From Paragonimus westermani (Eukaryota; Platyhelminthes; Trematoda; Plagiorchiida; Troglotrematidae): a stretch of 64,000 bases of DNA. Every line of letters begins with the position of its first letter. Positions within the stretch are counted from its first letter, which is position 1. Location of the stretch: assembly GCA_008508345.1 (NCBI GenBank), contig QNGE01003088.1:30093-94092 (forward strand), in the 5' to 3' direction. This document shows, in pieces, positions 50,566 to 62,076 of this stretch. The notes beneath the pieces were generated by a model, which was not told the origin of the DNA, did not search any database, and saw nothing but the letters and a program-made list of their open reading frames with translations. The position numbers were made by a program, and so were the translations under genes.

Positions 50566-53500
50566 AGAGCCATGCACCTTCATTGCTAGACGCCAGTGTA
50601 CTGCAGCACTCAGGGGAGTCTGAGAGAACGATCAGATTAACCTGTACCTATTTATTGAAAGTACGTAAAATAGGCATCAAAACAAAACCATCTGTGTGAG
50701 GATTACCGAAACATTTACCAATGATACTGGTAATCGGTTTACTTTACTTTACTTCAATGGCGTTGACACAAAAGGCCTGATAACCCTGCACAAGATTGGC
50801 CATAATTGTGTGTTACCAGAATTGTATGATCGCATGCCGTCCATGTTCCACTGCAGTGAAAACACATTGTAATACAGAAATCACATATCAGACTGGAAGA
50901 TGAAGCGTTCGTTTCAGCCAAATGTGAAAAACCATTCCTGTGATCCCACCTTGATGCTCGTCCACATCCAAAACACTTATTCAGCTGCATCAACCTGTTC
51001 CACTTTCTATGGATAGTTGACGCTGATCGGCGGTCGTTCATTTTCTGTCAAACGTAACCAATGTTGTGTGATGACACCCAGGAACATATCACCGCAACTT
51101 ACCGACGTTCGAAGTCAGATTGCCCTGGGCACAAATATTTGTGGGAAAGTGATGCATTAAATAACCTTGAGTTTCACCGCACATGGACAAGAAGTTGACC
51201 AATAGTTTATCACATGACACTTTGGGTCCTCATCCATGTACAGTCAGTCATTGGTGACATGAGTTGGCTAGGTCATGGTTTCAGTGGCCGGATATGGACA
51301 GGGCAGACATAGCCGAACTAAAAACCGAAGACCACAGCCTAGAAATGGTAGCATACCTACAATGGAGGAATAAATATTACGTTTGACTGGCATAAATAGG
51401 GTGAAATACAGTAATTGGTGAGAACAAGAACGAGCCCGTACTAAACGAAATCGTTCTTTTGGTTAGAACAAACAGCACTTTCACTGAATCCTTCTTACGC
51501 TTCACGCCATTCTTTACGGTGAAATGGTGACAACCCCATTGATGTAAATACTCTGTTGTCCGAAAAGTCTCTAGTCCAGTTGTGGGATCTGTCCAAAGGG
51601 TTCTACGTCACTGTGTAGTTGGGCCTAATGTCTAGCGTTCCGAACAACAGGAACGATCATTGCAACTGCTGCTGCGTGTGCGTGAGTGTAGAAGTGAGAC
51701 ATGTTTCACGTGATAGACTGTTGTGCAAACCAGTGTCAAACCGTAGTGCTTAGAGCTTTCAGGGAGTACTGAGCTAAAAATATGTCAAAAAGTTCATTTT
51801 CGTGGACTTCAAATGATGTTATACGTCGTATATTGGAAAATTGTAACATTAGGAAATTTTTGTTTTCGAAGGGCCGTACCCGTCAACGTGAAGATTGACT
51901 TACCAGTGAGTAAGAGAAATAAGGTTTCAGGAATCAAGTTCAAATGCTGCACAACTATCCGTCAAAAATCTGGAATTTTTGCAAATTTAATAAAACGGAT
52001 GTTGAGTACAACGGGCGATGATGGGCATCCTAATTAGCAAATAATACTCATCCGAACTGGATCGATATCTATGGCTTCCTGACATTAGTAGTCAAGTAAT
52101 CAAATTTGTCATTTACGGAGCTCAAGAAACCAGCAGAGAAGCAGACATGTTCAAGGGTATTCGAAAAGACGTATTAAACATTTCGTTTTAAAACCTGACA
52201 ATGACTGGGATTACAAAATATTGCACCCAGTCGTCATGTAAACACCTTTCATTAAACAATACATCGTGTTTTCTTTTGGTTACCGGTCACATATCAGACT
52301 GAAATCAAAACAAGATCTGTTCGCCGTCGTTCTCGTCCGAAAATGCATTCATTGTCTACAAGCTTCGTGAAACCCCGCGTGAGTATTCATTATCTTAGAC
52401 GTGTGATTTTTTGCCACGTCAATTCGTGTTAACTAGTACTCTACGCCTTGCACATGTTTTACAAAGTTTCGTTTTACCAATGTGAAGTTACGAAACGGTC
52501 TTGATAGGTTTATCATTAAAATACGGCTTGATTTTGAATCTAGGACCAGAAATGGTCAACAGCACGACTGACTGACTAATCTAGACAAACGTCAGAAAAC
52601 ATCCAGTGGTTTCGCACCGACTAACTGAAGTCAGGGTAAAAGTCACGCTGTGTTAGTTATGTTCGAATTGGTTGCTTTTTGTTACTCATTAGAAGTTAAG
52701 TTATCCCACATTTTCATTAATGCATATTAGTTAGCCTTAGGAAGTGAGTTATCGTGTTGATCAAATTTTCGGAAATATTCTCCCCAGCCAGTGGTATGTG
52801 ACAAAATAACAGTTTACTTTTGAAGCGCTTGCAAGTTTGATCTCAGTTAAAGTCAGTTATTGTGAAATGCAGGCCGGTCGTTTTTACCCTAAGTGTCCAT
52901 TACACTTGCGAACCAACTTTGGAGCAAGGTGGAGGTACCAAGGGCAGTGTTCTTCCAACGAGGGAGTCCCAACAACAGCTCTGCACAAGAAGGCAACACA
53001 AACAGACATGATCCAAAGGCCCAGTAAGCCATGTGCACGACTTAACCGAACGAAACTAAAACGTCACCAACAACAAAACAGCATGCTCTGTTACACAATT
53101 CAGATGCAATCCGTGAGCGTTTGCTGGTTTTGACCGTCCGTCAGAATACTACACTTGCACTGTATAACCTCTTCAGTGAGTAGTTTACTACTTTGGCCTG
53201 GGTTTCTGAGATATTCAGATTGGCCGTAAAGTTGATCCGGTAAACATGTCGGTCACATAATGGTTGTCAGTTTGTGAAAGGATTACCACGAAACTAAACG
53301 TTTGCTAGACTCAACGGAAACGTTGCTTTCAATTACCTTAAGTTTTGTTGATCATTACACGAAGCTAGGATAAGAAAACCTTCAGTTACTTCAATAGACT
53401 TCCGAAATTCTTGCTAACAGACTCCAGATGTACATAAATCTAACTTAAGTTGATCAGTAGTTTATGTTTAAACGAACTGCTGCAACGATTTCTTATCGAC

Positions 53501-53880
53501 TGTTAAGTTATTGTCAGTATGAATTAGATGGAATTCCGATATACTTTTTATTGCCAACAGATAGTAAGTTAATTTTACCTGCTATGAACTGAGCTCCTGT
53601 ATTTGACGATAGTGTTTTTTTCCCGAAGACTCTGGCTGAAAAGTCTATTGAAGTTCGAGAGCTGCGAACGATCATTACTATCGCCTAATTCTTTCCAGCT
53701 AACAACTTCATTTTAATGTTATCCTAAATAGGCAGTCTTTTCCCTCATCGGCTCTTGCTGCTGAGTTCTGCCCGCACTGGCAGATTTATCAGTGGCACAG
53801 TATCGAAGTGACAAACTTGAAAGATTAGAAAAATTTGCTTCAAATTAAACTGTTTGAGAAATTTGAAATACTGAGTTCCC
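50566..53880. other. non-coding stretch
   Basis: A Cys-containing frame on the - strand (50754-51041, with CFGCG and CDFCITMCFHC) lies upstream of the DUF4806 remnant and might belong to the same gene. A 98-codon frame at 52837-53133 on the + strand is unrecognised. Neither is supported enough to call. Confidence 0.35.
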
Positions 53881-53888
53881 TTTAACCA

Positions 53889-54373
53889 CTTCATCAGAGC
53901 AGAAAGAAGANTCGTTGTGCTAGTTGTCGGTCTGTTCTGCTTATGTAAACGTCACTGCGACTGCAAATGAACTGCTACACAACATGGAAGACAGAACAGT
54001 TTGACAAACTGCTTTTGCGTTTTCGGAGAACTGGTCCACTAGTGGTATGAAATAAGCGCAACTGAGCAGCCGCATACGTTCGAGCCAGAGCAGTTTCAAT
54101 TTGTGCCTTATATCGTTAGCTATGTGATCACCCTTGAACGGCGATGCTCATTCAAACTTACCAACCGACGTTACGTGCTCAGAAGTGGTTGAAACAACCA
54201 GTCGGGTTGCCGTGGTCATGACTACATAATAAGTGGTGTTCTTGTATATGTGTCCAGTCCCTGTTTATTGTTAACTATCTGATGTATATAACTGGCATGT
54301 TTTACGTTTGCGACTGATGGGAGTAAATGAAATGTTAACATATCGCAATGTGTCTTCTTTCTGCTCTGATGAA
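53889..54373 (-). pseudogene. PLE fragment with GIY-YIG start, bounded by an inverted motif
   Basis: The - strand reads PFKGDHIANDIRHKLKLLW near 54140-54085, then after shifts AAAQLRLFHTTSGPVLRKRK and SLSNCSVFHVV-stop-QFICSRSDVYISRTDRQLAQ (54000-53915). This is the linker plus the start of the PLE nuclease (family form CSCGxxYIGRT), with the second Cys of CxC changed to Arg. TTCATCAGAGCAGAAAGAAG occurs at 53890-53909, and in reverse complement at about 54353-54373. The single N at 53911 is next to the first copy. Confidence 0.65.
54297..54373 (-). repeat. PLE-associated terminal repeat, copy 1
   Basis: The reverse complement matches 61996-62076 almost throughout (shared ATGTTAACAT core, CAGTCGCAAACGTAAAACATG). 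It lies at the upstream side of the PLE fragment and reads in its sense direction. Confidence 0.8.
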
Positions 54374-57300
54374 ATTAAGCTGTGCCAAAACAGACCACTG
54401 TATAACACTGGAACTGTGAAGTAGCCGCCTTCTATTGTTTCCAAACACCAACGTTGAGACAGATTCAGAAGAGACGTTGAGGCGTGCGAATTCGTTGATA
54501 CGAAATCCAGCTGATTTTCGAGTTTTAATCAACTGAACAGCTGACCTGAGAGAAAAAAGTACTACACACCGTTTTTTGTGTGTTTCAGAATTCCAGACAA
54601 CGCCTTCTAGTAGCCTCCTACGCCAAGGCTCTACGTCGCTTGGTTAACCAGCCTCAAGCAAGAGGGCTAATTTGACATAATAGATTCGTCCTATCCTCCG
54701 GGAAGATGTCTCCACGGGGCAGCCGATTTATCGTTGAACTGAGGCTGAGTCTCCAGTTTTCTCTCGCACCGTTTTCAAACCACATTCTATATACTGCCTT
54801 CCTTCCAAGCACTTTACTGGTTTAGTGCGTAAGCAATGATTATTTGTTTGTTTCCACTTTCAAAACCGTATTAAGGAAGAATGATCAGTTCATAGATTGG
54901 AAGATTTTGGTGTACACCTGAGACTCTGTTGTACTTTTGAGAAAGACGTTGCTAAAAGTTAGACATCCGGAATTACTTGACTTTTCAGTTGAAAACTCTA
55001 TCCGTGTAACATTAATAGAGGCACGATTTGAAACAAGAGTAAACCTGCTGCGTCCTATCGAGCACACTGAAAACATACTGCAATATTCTGTACCCAATAA
55101 ATCAACTGGCCGACAAAATTAGTGAAAATCTGAAAAGGTGTTTATTCGAAACGCGTTCATAGTTGGTCTTCCTGTATTGTCAATGTAATGTCCTGATTGT
55201 GTGGTGTATGCCAAATCTGGTACTCCTGATATGGTGACGCTGTCACGGTGAGATGATACAGACAAGTGTACGTGGACGACGCATTACTGTTGCCGACAAT
55301 CAGGTGGTTATTCTGATGCTGTAACTCTAATATGTCGTGTATGAGGTGGTGGTTTCCTTAAAACATGATCACTGTTGGAACGGGTTCTAGGATATATTAA
55401 AGATCCTACAAAGGTCTACCTATAAAACAGAGAAATTGACCATTTTTGATAGAAAATTGAATTTTCGGATAGACTCATTAGCGAGTCTTACCCCAGGAAA
55501 AGACCTTCGAAGTGAAACTCTACCACCAGTAGGCTGAACAGGCCAATTCATGAGCTGGCTTCGTACGTCAATAAAGGACTTTAGTAATGAAGACCGATAT
55601 GAGCTGAGACGTTAGGTCCAAAACTCTTTCTGTGCACAGTGACGGCAACCTTATCACCTCCTGTGTGGTGGGTATGAACTGAGTAATTATAGATTAAATC
55701 GTGGAAGAATATTAGACGAAAGCATATATTCACTTACCAACAGGTACAAAACAATAACATCCCTCTAAAACATCTCATTAGTTTCTGTCCACTATGTATC
55801 CGACTCTTTTGTCAGCGTGTTATGGCTTCATGTATTCCTGCTTATTTCGTGAATAAGCCGATTCCTATTTAATGGATTTTACGGCACCAAGTAGCGTAAA
55901 CTTGTCCATTGCACTCTACTCGATCCCCATCGATCTACATGAGGCATGTTAATTTTTGTACCCACCTAGGTTGACTAACCAATCCTGACCGATTTTCATT
56001 ATGTGACTAATTTGTCGTGTGCTTATTTATAACTTATTTAATCAGGAAGAAATGTCTATGGGCTTCCACTGTTGTTTTCATGGCAATAGTGTCGTACGCA
56101 GAATTCTTTGTAAATTTGGGATTGAGGCCGTAACCATTTGAAAGGTTAAGACACGAGTTACTCTTCGTGAGATACTTTCTTGAGTTAGGAACATCTTCAG
56201 ATCTCACACTGCTCACTCCTGTTCCTCATAGTTTGCTGTTCCTATGCTGATGTTTGTTAATTGTGTTGCGGAGCACTCAAGGTCTCAATTGACCGGACCT
56301 TTCCAAAGTATCCTTTTACAGCACAGTTAAGTTTGTAACTACCGGTTTATCTTCGTGGCACATCTTCGGCTTGACGATCGTAATAATCTGTAACCTCAGA
56401 CATGACCGGTCCGTCGGTGACATTCTTCCCCCACTAGAGTCCACTTGATTTACAGTCAACCATATCTCTCGTTTGTAAACATTAGTTATATTTAACTTGC
56501 ATCCACCGTAAATTGTCCTATGTTCAGACATCCCACGATCAACATAAAGTTTGATAGGCCTTTTAAAATTTCATCCAAAAACGCATAAATGATTGCACCA
56601 GCCCGTTCGTCTGTTGATCTTCCTCTGTCATTTTTCTACTGATCGTGCATTATAAAACTGATAAACCCCAATGTGTCTGGGCTGAACGAATAATTTTGGT
56701 CATACTGTGACATCAACGAAATTGAGATTTTCTTGAGAAACTACTCATATTATTGATAAGCAACCAGCGATTTGGTTAACTAACTCAAATGCCATACAGT
56801 CAAGATGGTAGTTTCCGGATCAAGACGAATTTTCAATTAGTTCTCTTTATAGATGGGCAGTAAGCACTAAGTAAATGTTCGTCTGAGCATGTTAACAGGG
56901 TAAATCGCTGCCGCGACCAGGACTTATATCACCATATCTAAAAAGCCGGCCACACCTACTCGTGGCTAATGCTCAGCCAGTTCGGAGTTGCTCACAATGT
57001 CTGTTTTATAAGAACATAGCCCTGAATGCAAATCTGACAGCGGTGAGTGTGTGTGTAAGTGGCCAGTGGAAGTGAGAGCTGCACTGGAGGAATATCAATA
57101 ACTTGGGCTCAAAGCATTTTCTTTTTCTGTTCTCTTAGAACCCAACACTTCTTTTTTCATAAAGTCAGGTACCGCTTGACAACATTCCCATTATGAGCAC
57201 CTCGCTGAACTCACATGTTGCTCCATATGCAACCTTGTGGTACTGATACAATAAAATATCGCTTGTTTTGTCAATGGCTATTGAAATAAGGGGTTTAACT

Positions 57301-57470
57301 ACTCAGTCGAAGTTAGTCCAGTTGATTTTACATTCTGAGGGCCATTTGAAAAAGTAAAAGTGTTTATTGTTAGTCATTGCTGCAGGGTTTAGCGGTAAAC
57401 GGTATCAACAACTCAGCATTTTCTCTGACTGAATATCCAGTCCTGTGTTGTTGGTCCTACATCAAATGGT
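54374..57470. other. non-coding stretch
   Basis: No gene or element recognised. Confidence 0.4.
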
Positions 57471-57479
57471 TCCAGTAGG

Positions 57480-58720
57480 GAAACTTTTAACGGTCAACTG
57501 TTCGTGGTCGATGTAAGCCCTGAGGGTCTTGCCTTCCACTGAATGGCAGAAATGGCGGATGCCTAATTAGCTAGATAGCAGTTCTCTGCCGAATGTGCTA
57601 TAGCAGGATTCCGCGGGCTGCAAGACTTTGGAGAATAGAGCAACCGGTTGCATCTGTTTTTCGATGAGCTGTTGTAAAACAGCACGAACGGCTTTGTCAG
57701 AAGCGTTGTTCACAAGGAAGAGTGGTGCGTTCGGATTAGGATGAGCAAAATGAGCAAATTTGACTACTGCATCCTTGAGCTTAGCAAACGCAGTGTGTGA
57801 AGCCTCGGTGAACTGAAATCTCCATGGAAATGGCTGGTCGTTGGCTGCATTAAGTGCGCACATTAATGTGTGAAACGTCTGTAGTAGTTGACCAGACCGG
57901 TAAAACGACGGATTCGTTTAAATGAATTTGGCTCAGGGTACTCGGGAATAGCTCTAACCTTGCCCGTGAGTGCGGCGAATTTTTTTCTGAAACCTTTTGA
58001 CCCATAGGTTTTTTATTGCCTTACCTCGTTCGCATTTGGTGGGAGTAACCGTGATACCGTGTTGGGTACGATGTTCCAACAAAGTGCGAAGATGAGCAAG
58101 GTGTTCTTCCCGGGAAGGAGTGGCTACTAGAATATCATCCAGACAAGGGTAGACGAAGTCCAAACCACGTGTCACTTCATGTATGAAGCGTTGAAAAATT
58201 TGGACGGCGTTGCTCAAACCAAATGGCATTGGAAGAAATTCGAGAAGGCCAAAAGGGGGTTTGTAACAGTTGTTTTGTGTGTCTTCTTTGGCTACCGAGA
58301 TCTGGTGATAGACACGTACTAAATTCATCCCGCTGAATATGGTTTCTGCAGGTGCGGGATGGGATTCTTGTTAGGGATAACTGATTTGTTCAACCCGCGG
58401 TAACCACCGCATGGGCGCTGATAACCTAACTTCTTAGGGACCATAAGCAACGGTGAGGTTCATGGACTGTCGGAAGGGCGTATTATTCCAGGTCCAAACA
58501 TGTGCTTGAACACTGCCCTGGCGAGTTTGAGTTTGTCGAGAGCCAACCGGCAAGGCCATGCACAGACGGAGGTCCCTTAGTATGGATAAGATGTGTGACA
58601 CTTAGGGTGACCGATGGGATATCGTTCGATGTGCGAACGAGCTGTGGGAACTTAGTGAAAAAGTCCACAAATAGTCTAAGGGCAACGGGTTGAACATATA
58701 ATAATATACTGCCTACTTCT
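57480..58720 (-). pseudogene. CsRn1-like Ty3/gypsy pol fragment
   Basis: The - strand, in broken frames, reads HLIHTKGPPSVHGLAGWLS, LARAVFKHMFGPGIIRPSDS and MVPK, then MNLVRVYHQISVAKEDTQN, FGLLEFLPMPFGLSNAVQIF, and the catalytic YPCLDDILVATPSREEHLAH (58160-58100). After a frame change come FTGLVNYYRRFTH and FTEASHTAFAKLKDAV. The RNase H start is LFLVNNASDKAVRAVLQQ, where the usual catalytic Asp (TDAS) has become Asn, followed by a tail ending LRAYIDHEQLTVKSF. There is no protease upstream and no integrase downstream. This is the clade abundant in flukes; the name is by motif resemblance only. Confidence 0.85.
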
Positions 58721-59590
58721 CAACGCATATGTGAGAAGCACGCCGGGTTATGCGCGATCAATGCAGATAATCGCAAGTGATACAAAACGAATAAATGAAC
58801 ACTAGCACGAACGTAAAACCTGCTACGAAAAAGAGGTGGTCAAAAATAAATTATACGTAATTCATGAAACTTTGGTGCACGCAACAGGAAAATAGATACT
58901 TTGCTCGCCTCAGAGATTTAGTCGAAAATGGGTTATTGCATTAATTTACCTTTTACAAGGTTGTGTGGGGGTAAATGTTTCACGTAGTTCAAGGTCACTC
59001 TGGGAGGAACGTCCAGATACACCGTTGGAGTGTCTCCCCATTGGGGAATATACTTAGCGTCCATGTAATATTAAAATATGTCGGCACCGGCGAGAAAGAA
59101 TGGAGAATTCCAAAATCCATCAAACGATTGAGCAGACCCTACCGCAGGATTCCGTCGATTGCTGAAAGACGTCAAAGGATTGAAATTCTCACGGACTGTT
59201 CAGCCGAGACGAAGTTCCGTGTGTTCATCTGTTGCAGAAAAATTCCTCCCACAATAAATATTTATAGGGTTGGGAAAACTGACGCAATTTCACAAGTTAA
59301 CCGAGAAAATGTGGGGTGATGATATTTACTATAACGAACAATATGTATGCGAAATTTTCTGACAGTGTAGTCGTGGGATATAATTGTCTTTTCTATGGTC
59401 ACTGAGATGTATAACCATGTCAACTGGTTGTTGTGGCATTCTGCTATGCACTCGAAATTTATCCAGGCAAACGGGATATTAATTTGACGATTTTGAAAGC
59501 CCCATAGAAAGTGCGTGTTCTAAGTAGAACGATGTAATCATTTTGTTGGATTAACTAATAAGTGCCAATTCCACATTTCCTAGCAATCTG
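58721..59590. other. region between gypsy pol fragment and LTR
   Basis: It should hold gag and protease of the - strand element, but no such motifs are seen. A 114-codon + strand frame (58975-59319, MFHVVQGHSGRNVQIHRWSV) is unrecognised. Confidence 0.35.
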
Positions 59591-59599
59591 GGCAATGCG

Positions 59600-59990
59600 T
59601 ATACATCTTTAGTGCTCGTTGCACTAAGTCGCTTTTCCCCAGGTACGCAATTATAAGACGCGAAAAGCGAAAGACCGCTGAGGAGAGAGGCCAAATCTTT
59701 ATTCGACGAAATGTACAGGTGGCCTCTGATAGCGCTATGAAAAGCACCGACAGGCGAAATAGCTAGAGAGACTAGAGACCGGTCGTCGCCGAGCGAGTAT
59801 ACCGGAAGAATGGGTCATGTGTGTCCTTCGGGTTCGCGCCACCGTCACATGACATGCAGACTAACAATCGGACAGCATACATCATGCAAGCTTTCTTAAT
59901 AGCCTAGGTATAGTATGCAACTATGAGTTTTGGAACTATTTTACACGCCATACCGCAGGCAGGCCAGTGAAATCTCCAGGCTGCTACACA
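59600..59990 (-). repeat. probable LTR of a CsRn1-like element
   Basis: Read on the - strand it begins TGTAGCAGCCTGGAGATTTC and contains TATACTCGCTCGG and a GTCGAATAAAGATTTGGCC poly(A)-type signal near 59695. It is richer in GC than its surroundings and lies upstream of the - strand gypsy fragment in the right orientation for a 5' LTR. The downstream border and primer site are not clear, and no second copy was found in the window. Confidence 0.5.
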
Positions 59991-60665
59991 CCATTGAGGG
60001 CATATTAATGAAATAATGTTGAGTTGTAAACGATATAGTGGGCATGCAGTAGGCCAAATGCTAAATGGTCGTGTGGCCAAATGATAGAAAAAAACGTTTC
60101 AAGCAGGCTGTTTTCAAGGGGAGTTGGACGGCGGGGGTCTTTATCTACGCTATACGCAGCTAACGGCTAAATGTCTCCCGGACCACACTCGAAAAGATCA
60201 TCAGGGGATACACAAATTTTGAAGATAGACGTTGTGTTTGGTATCGTTAAATAGCTATTCAAACCCTTTTTAAAACGCTGAACGATTTCACTGACTCTGA
60301 CTTCATTCGGAAGTACAGGAAGTATATAGGAATATTTTACAACAGAGAAGTTTGCGCGTGTATTTCTCCGAGATAGCAGTGTTTGCAGATTGGAGCCCTT
60401 ATTCCGTAGACTATTTGAAGGGCTGTGTTCGAAATGGATGGTGAATGCTGTGGCGACGGAGTTGGAATGTATGAGTTCATAAAAAAAGTGTCAGGTACAG
60501 CTTTAAACTACGTAACCAAAGTTGATCAATACTAAGTTCGTGCGAAACTACCCAGTGAAGTCTTGGGAATGGCAGAGTAGGGAATGAGACTTGTTTTCTG
60601 TGTTTGATCATCAGGCTAATAACAACACAATAAATATGAAAGCATTCACTAGTGTGAGTCAGAAA
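59991..60665. other. non-coding stretch
   Basis: No supported feature between the LTR-like sequence and the 3' end of the next PLE. Confidence 0.4.
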
Positions 60666-60669
60666 AACA

Positions 60670-61860
60670 ATCAACATAGGTTAAGGACGATGTGTTTATT
60701 ATCAGTTAAGCAATCATTGTTCCAAATCGTGGGCTTGATTGATTGTGGGACGGGGAGGTTGAGTGTCCGCATAAACTTCTTCTGAGCACATAGGTCAGGG
60801 TTGCGCAATCGGATGCTGATGGCTCCGGCAACAGTCAATATTCGGAAGCTCACAATTTTTGGTCGATTCTTTGGCACTCGGTAGACAATCCGAAAAGCAC
60901 CTTTCTTACTGACAAAATGACTGGAGTCGGTCAAGTGACCAGCAGTCGCGCCCGAAACCATTTTTATCACACTGCTGTTTAATCACGAAGGATGGCGTTC
61001 ACGCACCCTGTTCAACAATTGTCTTTTAGTACGACCAATATATGATGCTCAACATGAGCAAACAAGAGTGCACACAATAATTGGTTGTCGAACAGGAAGG
61101 TTTGCCTTTGAGTTTTGACATAATGACGGGTATTGAACAAAAACTGATACACAACTGAGCGGCAAAGTAGGTTGTTTCGACTGGCTTTTTAGTTATCTGG
61201 AGATAATTTCGGCCATGGAATCTCCCTCCAGAAGAAAACTAATAAACGCAAGTTTCTTATTCACAGAGGGTGGCTTGAGTTTCAACTCTACCGCCTGCAT
61301 CGCCTTCTGAATGAAACGCGTTGAGTAGCCATTCTGCATGAACAGTTGTTGTAGAAAGTCCAGCTCAGCTTGTAAAGTGTCAGAGATGCAGGTCTTCAAC
61401 GCTGCATCCGTCAGACATCATGTGAGGTTTCGCTCTTGGTTTAGCGAATAAAAACTTTGGAAATGAATGTACTGGCCACTCCAAGTCTGGTTTCTGTACA
61501 CCGTTCGTCGGATTGAACCATCTGCCCTTCTTAATATATCAACATCGAAAAAAATATTTCACCGTTGGTGTCTGACTCCTTAGTGGACTTAACACTGCTA
61601 TGAGCGGAGTTGAAAGCTGCCACAACTTTGTTCATGTTCGCATTCTCGTTGATGACGCAAAAAAATCATCAACGCAGCGTTTGTAAAATGCAAATTGTTC
61701 GATGACAGCACCAAATTGGTTAGTCTCGAGTTTACCCATAGGAACGTCAGCTAACGGGGGACCTAGAGGAGAGCCCAATGCCATTCCATCTCTCTGTCGA
61801 TAGATCGCATTGATGGACAAAAGTGAACGTTACTTGTATGAAACGTCAGAAGTTCTCTTA
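60670..61860 (-). pseudogene. Penelope-like element, 5'-truncated
   Basis: On the - strand: IYRQRDGMALGSPLGPPLAD near 61800-61740, then FAFYKRCVDDFFASSTR with the catalytic VDD (61715-61665), then the NQTWSGQYIHF block near 61480. Next come DAALKTCISDTLQAELDFLQ and MQAVELKLKPPSVNKKLAFI, then the nuclease start VCTLVCSC-stop-ASYIGRTKRQLLNRVRERH near 61075-60995. The tail is AGHLTDSSHFVSKKGAFRIV and ILTVAGAISIRLRNPDLC. Several stops and frame shifts. The most complete nuclease-plus-tail of the PLE copies here. Confidence 0.85.
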
Positions 61861-61995
61861 TATCATGTTTTGGCATGCTCGCGTGTTTCTTGTTACGCTA
61901 GATCTAATCGCATAATTAGCCAGTTGTCTCTTGTAGAGGCACGTTCGTAAAGGAGTTTGACTACCGTATTCCTAAGTCCACGACAGAAGTGGCTG

Positions 61996-62076
61996 CTTCA
62001 TCAGAGCAGAAAGAAGACATATATTGCGATATGTTAACATTTCATTTAATCTCATCAGTCGCAAACGTAAAACATG
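61996..62076 (+). repeat. PLE-associated terminal repeat, copy 2
   Basis: Opposite in orientation to the 54297-54373 copy and antisense to the adjacent PLE. It lies exactly between the PLE fragment and the CR1-like element, so it may mark the PLE end that inserted into the CR1 copy. Confidence 0.75.

Noticed and set aside
50754..51041. Cys-rich 95-codon - strand frame
   Set aside because: Cys spacing (CFGCG, CDFC, CFHC) does not match a zinc-finger pattern I know, and no splice link to the DUF4806 remnant could be shown.
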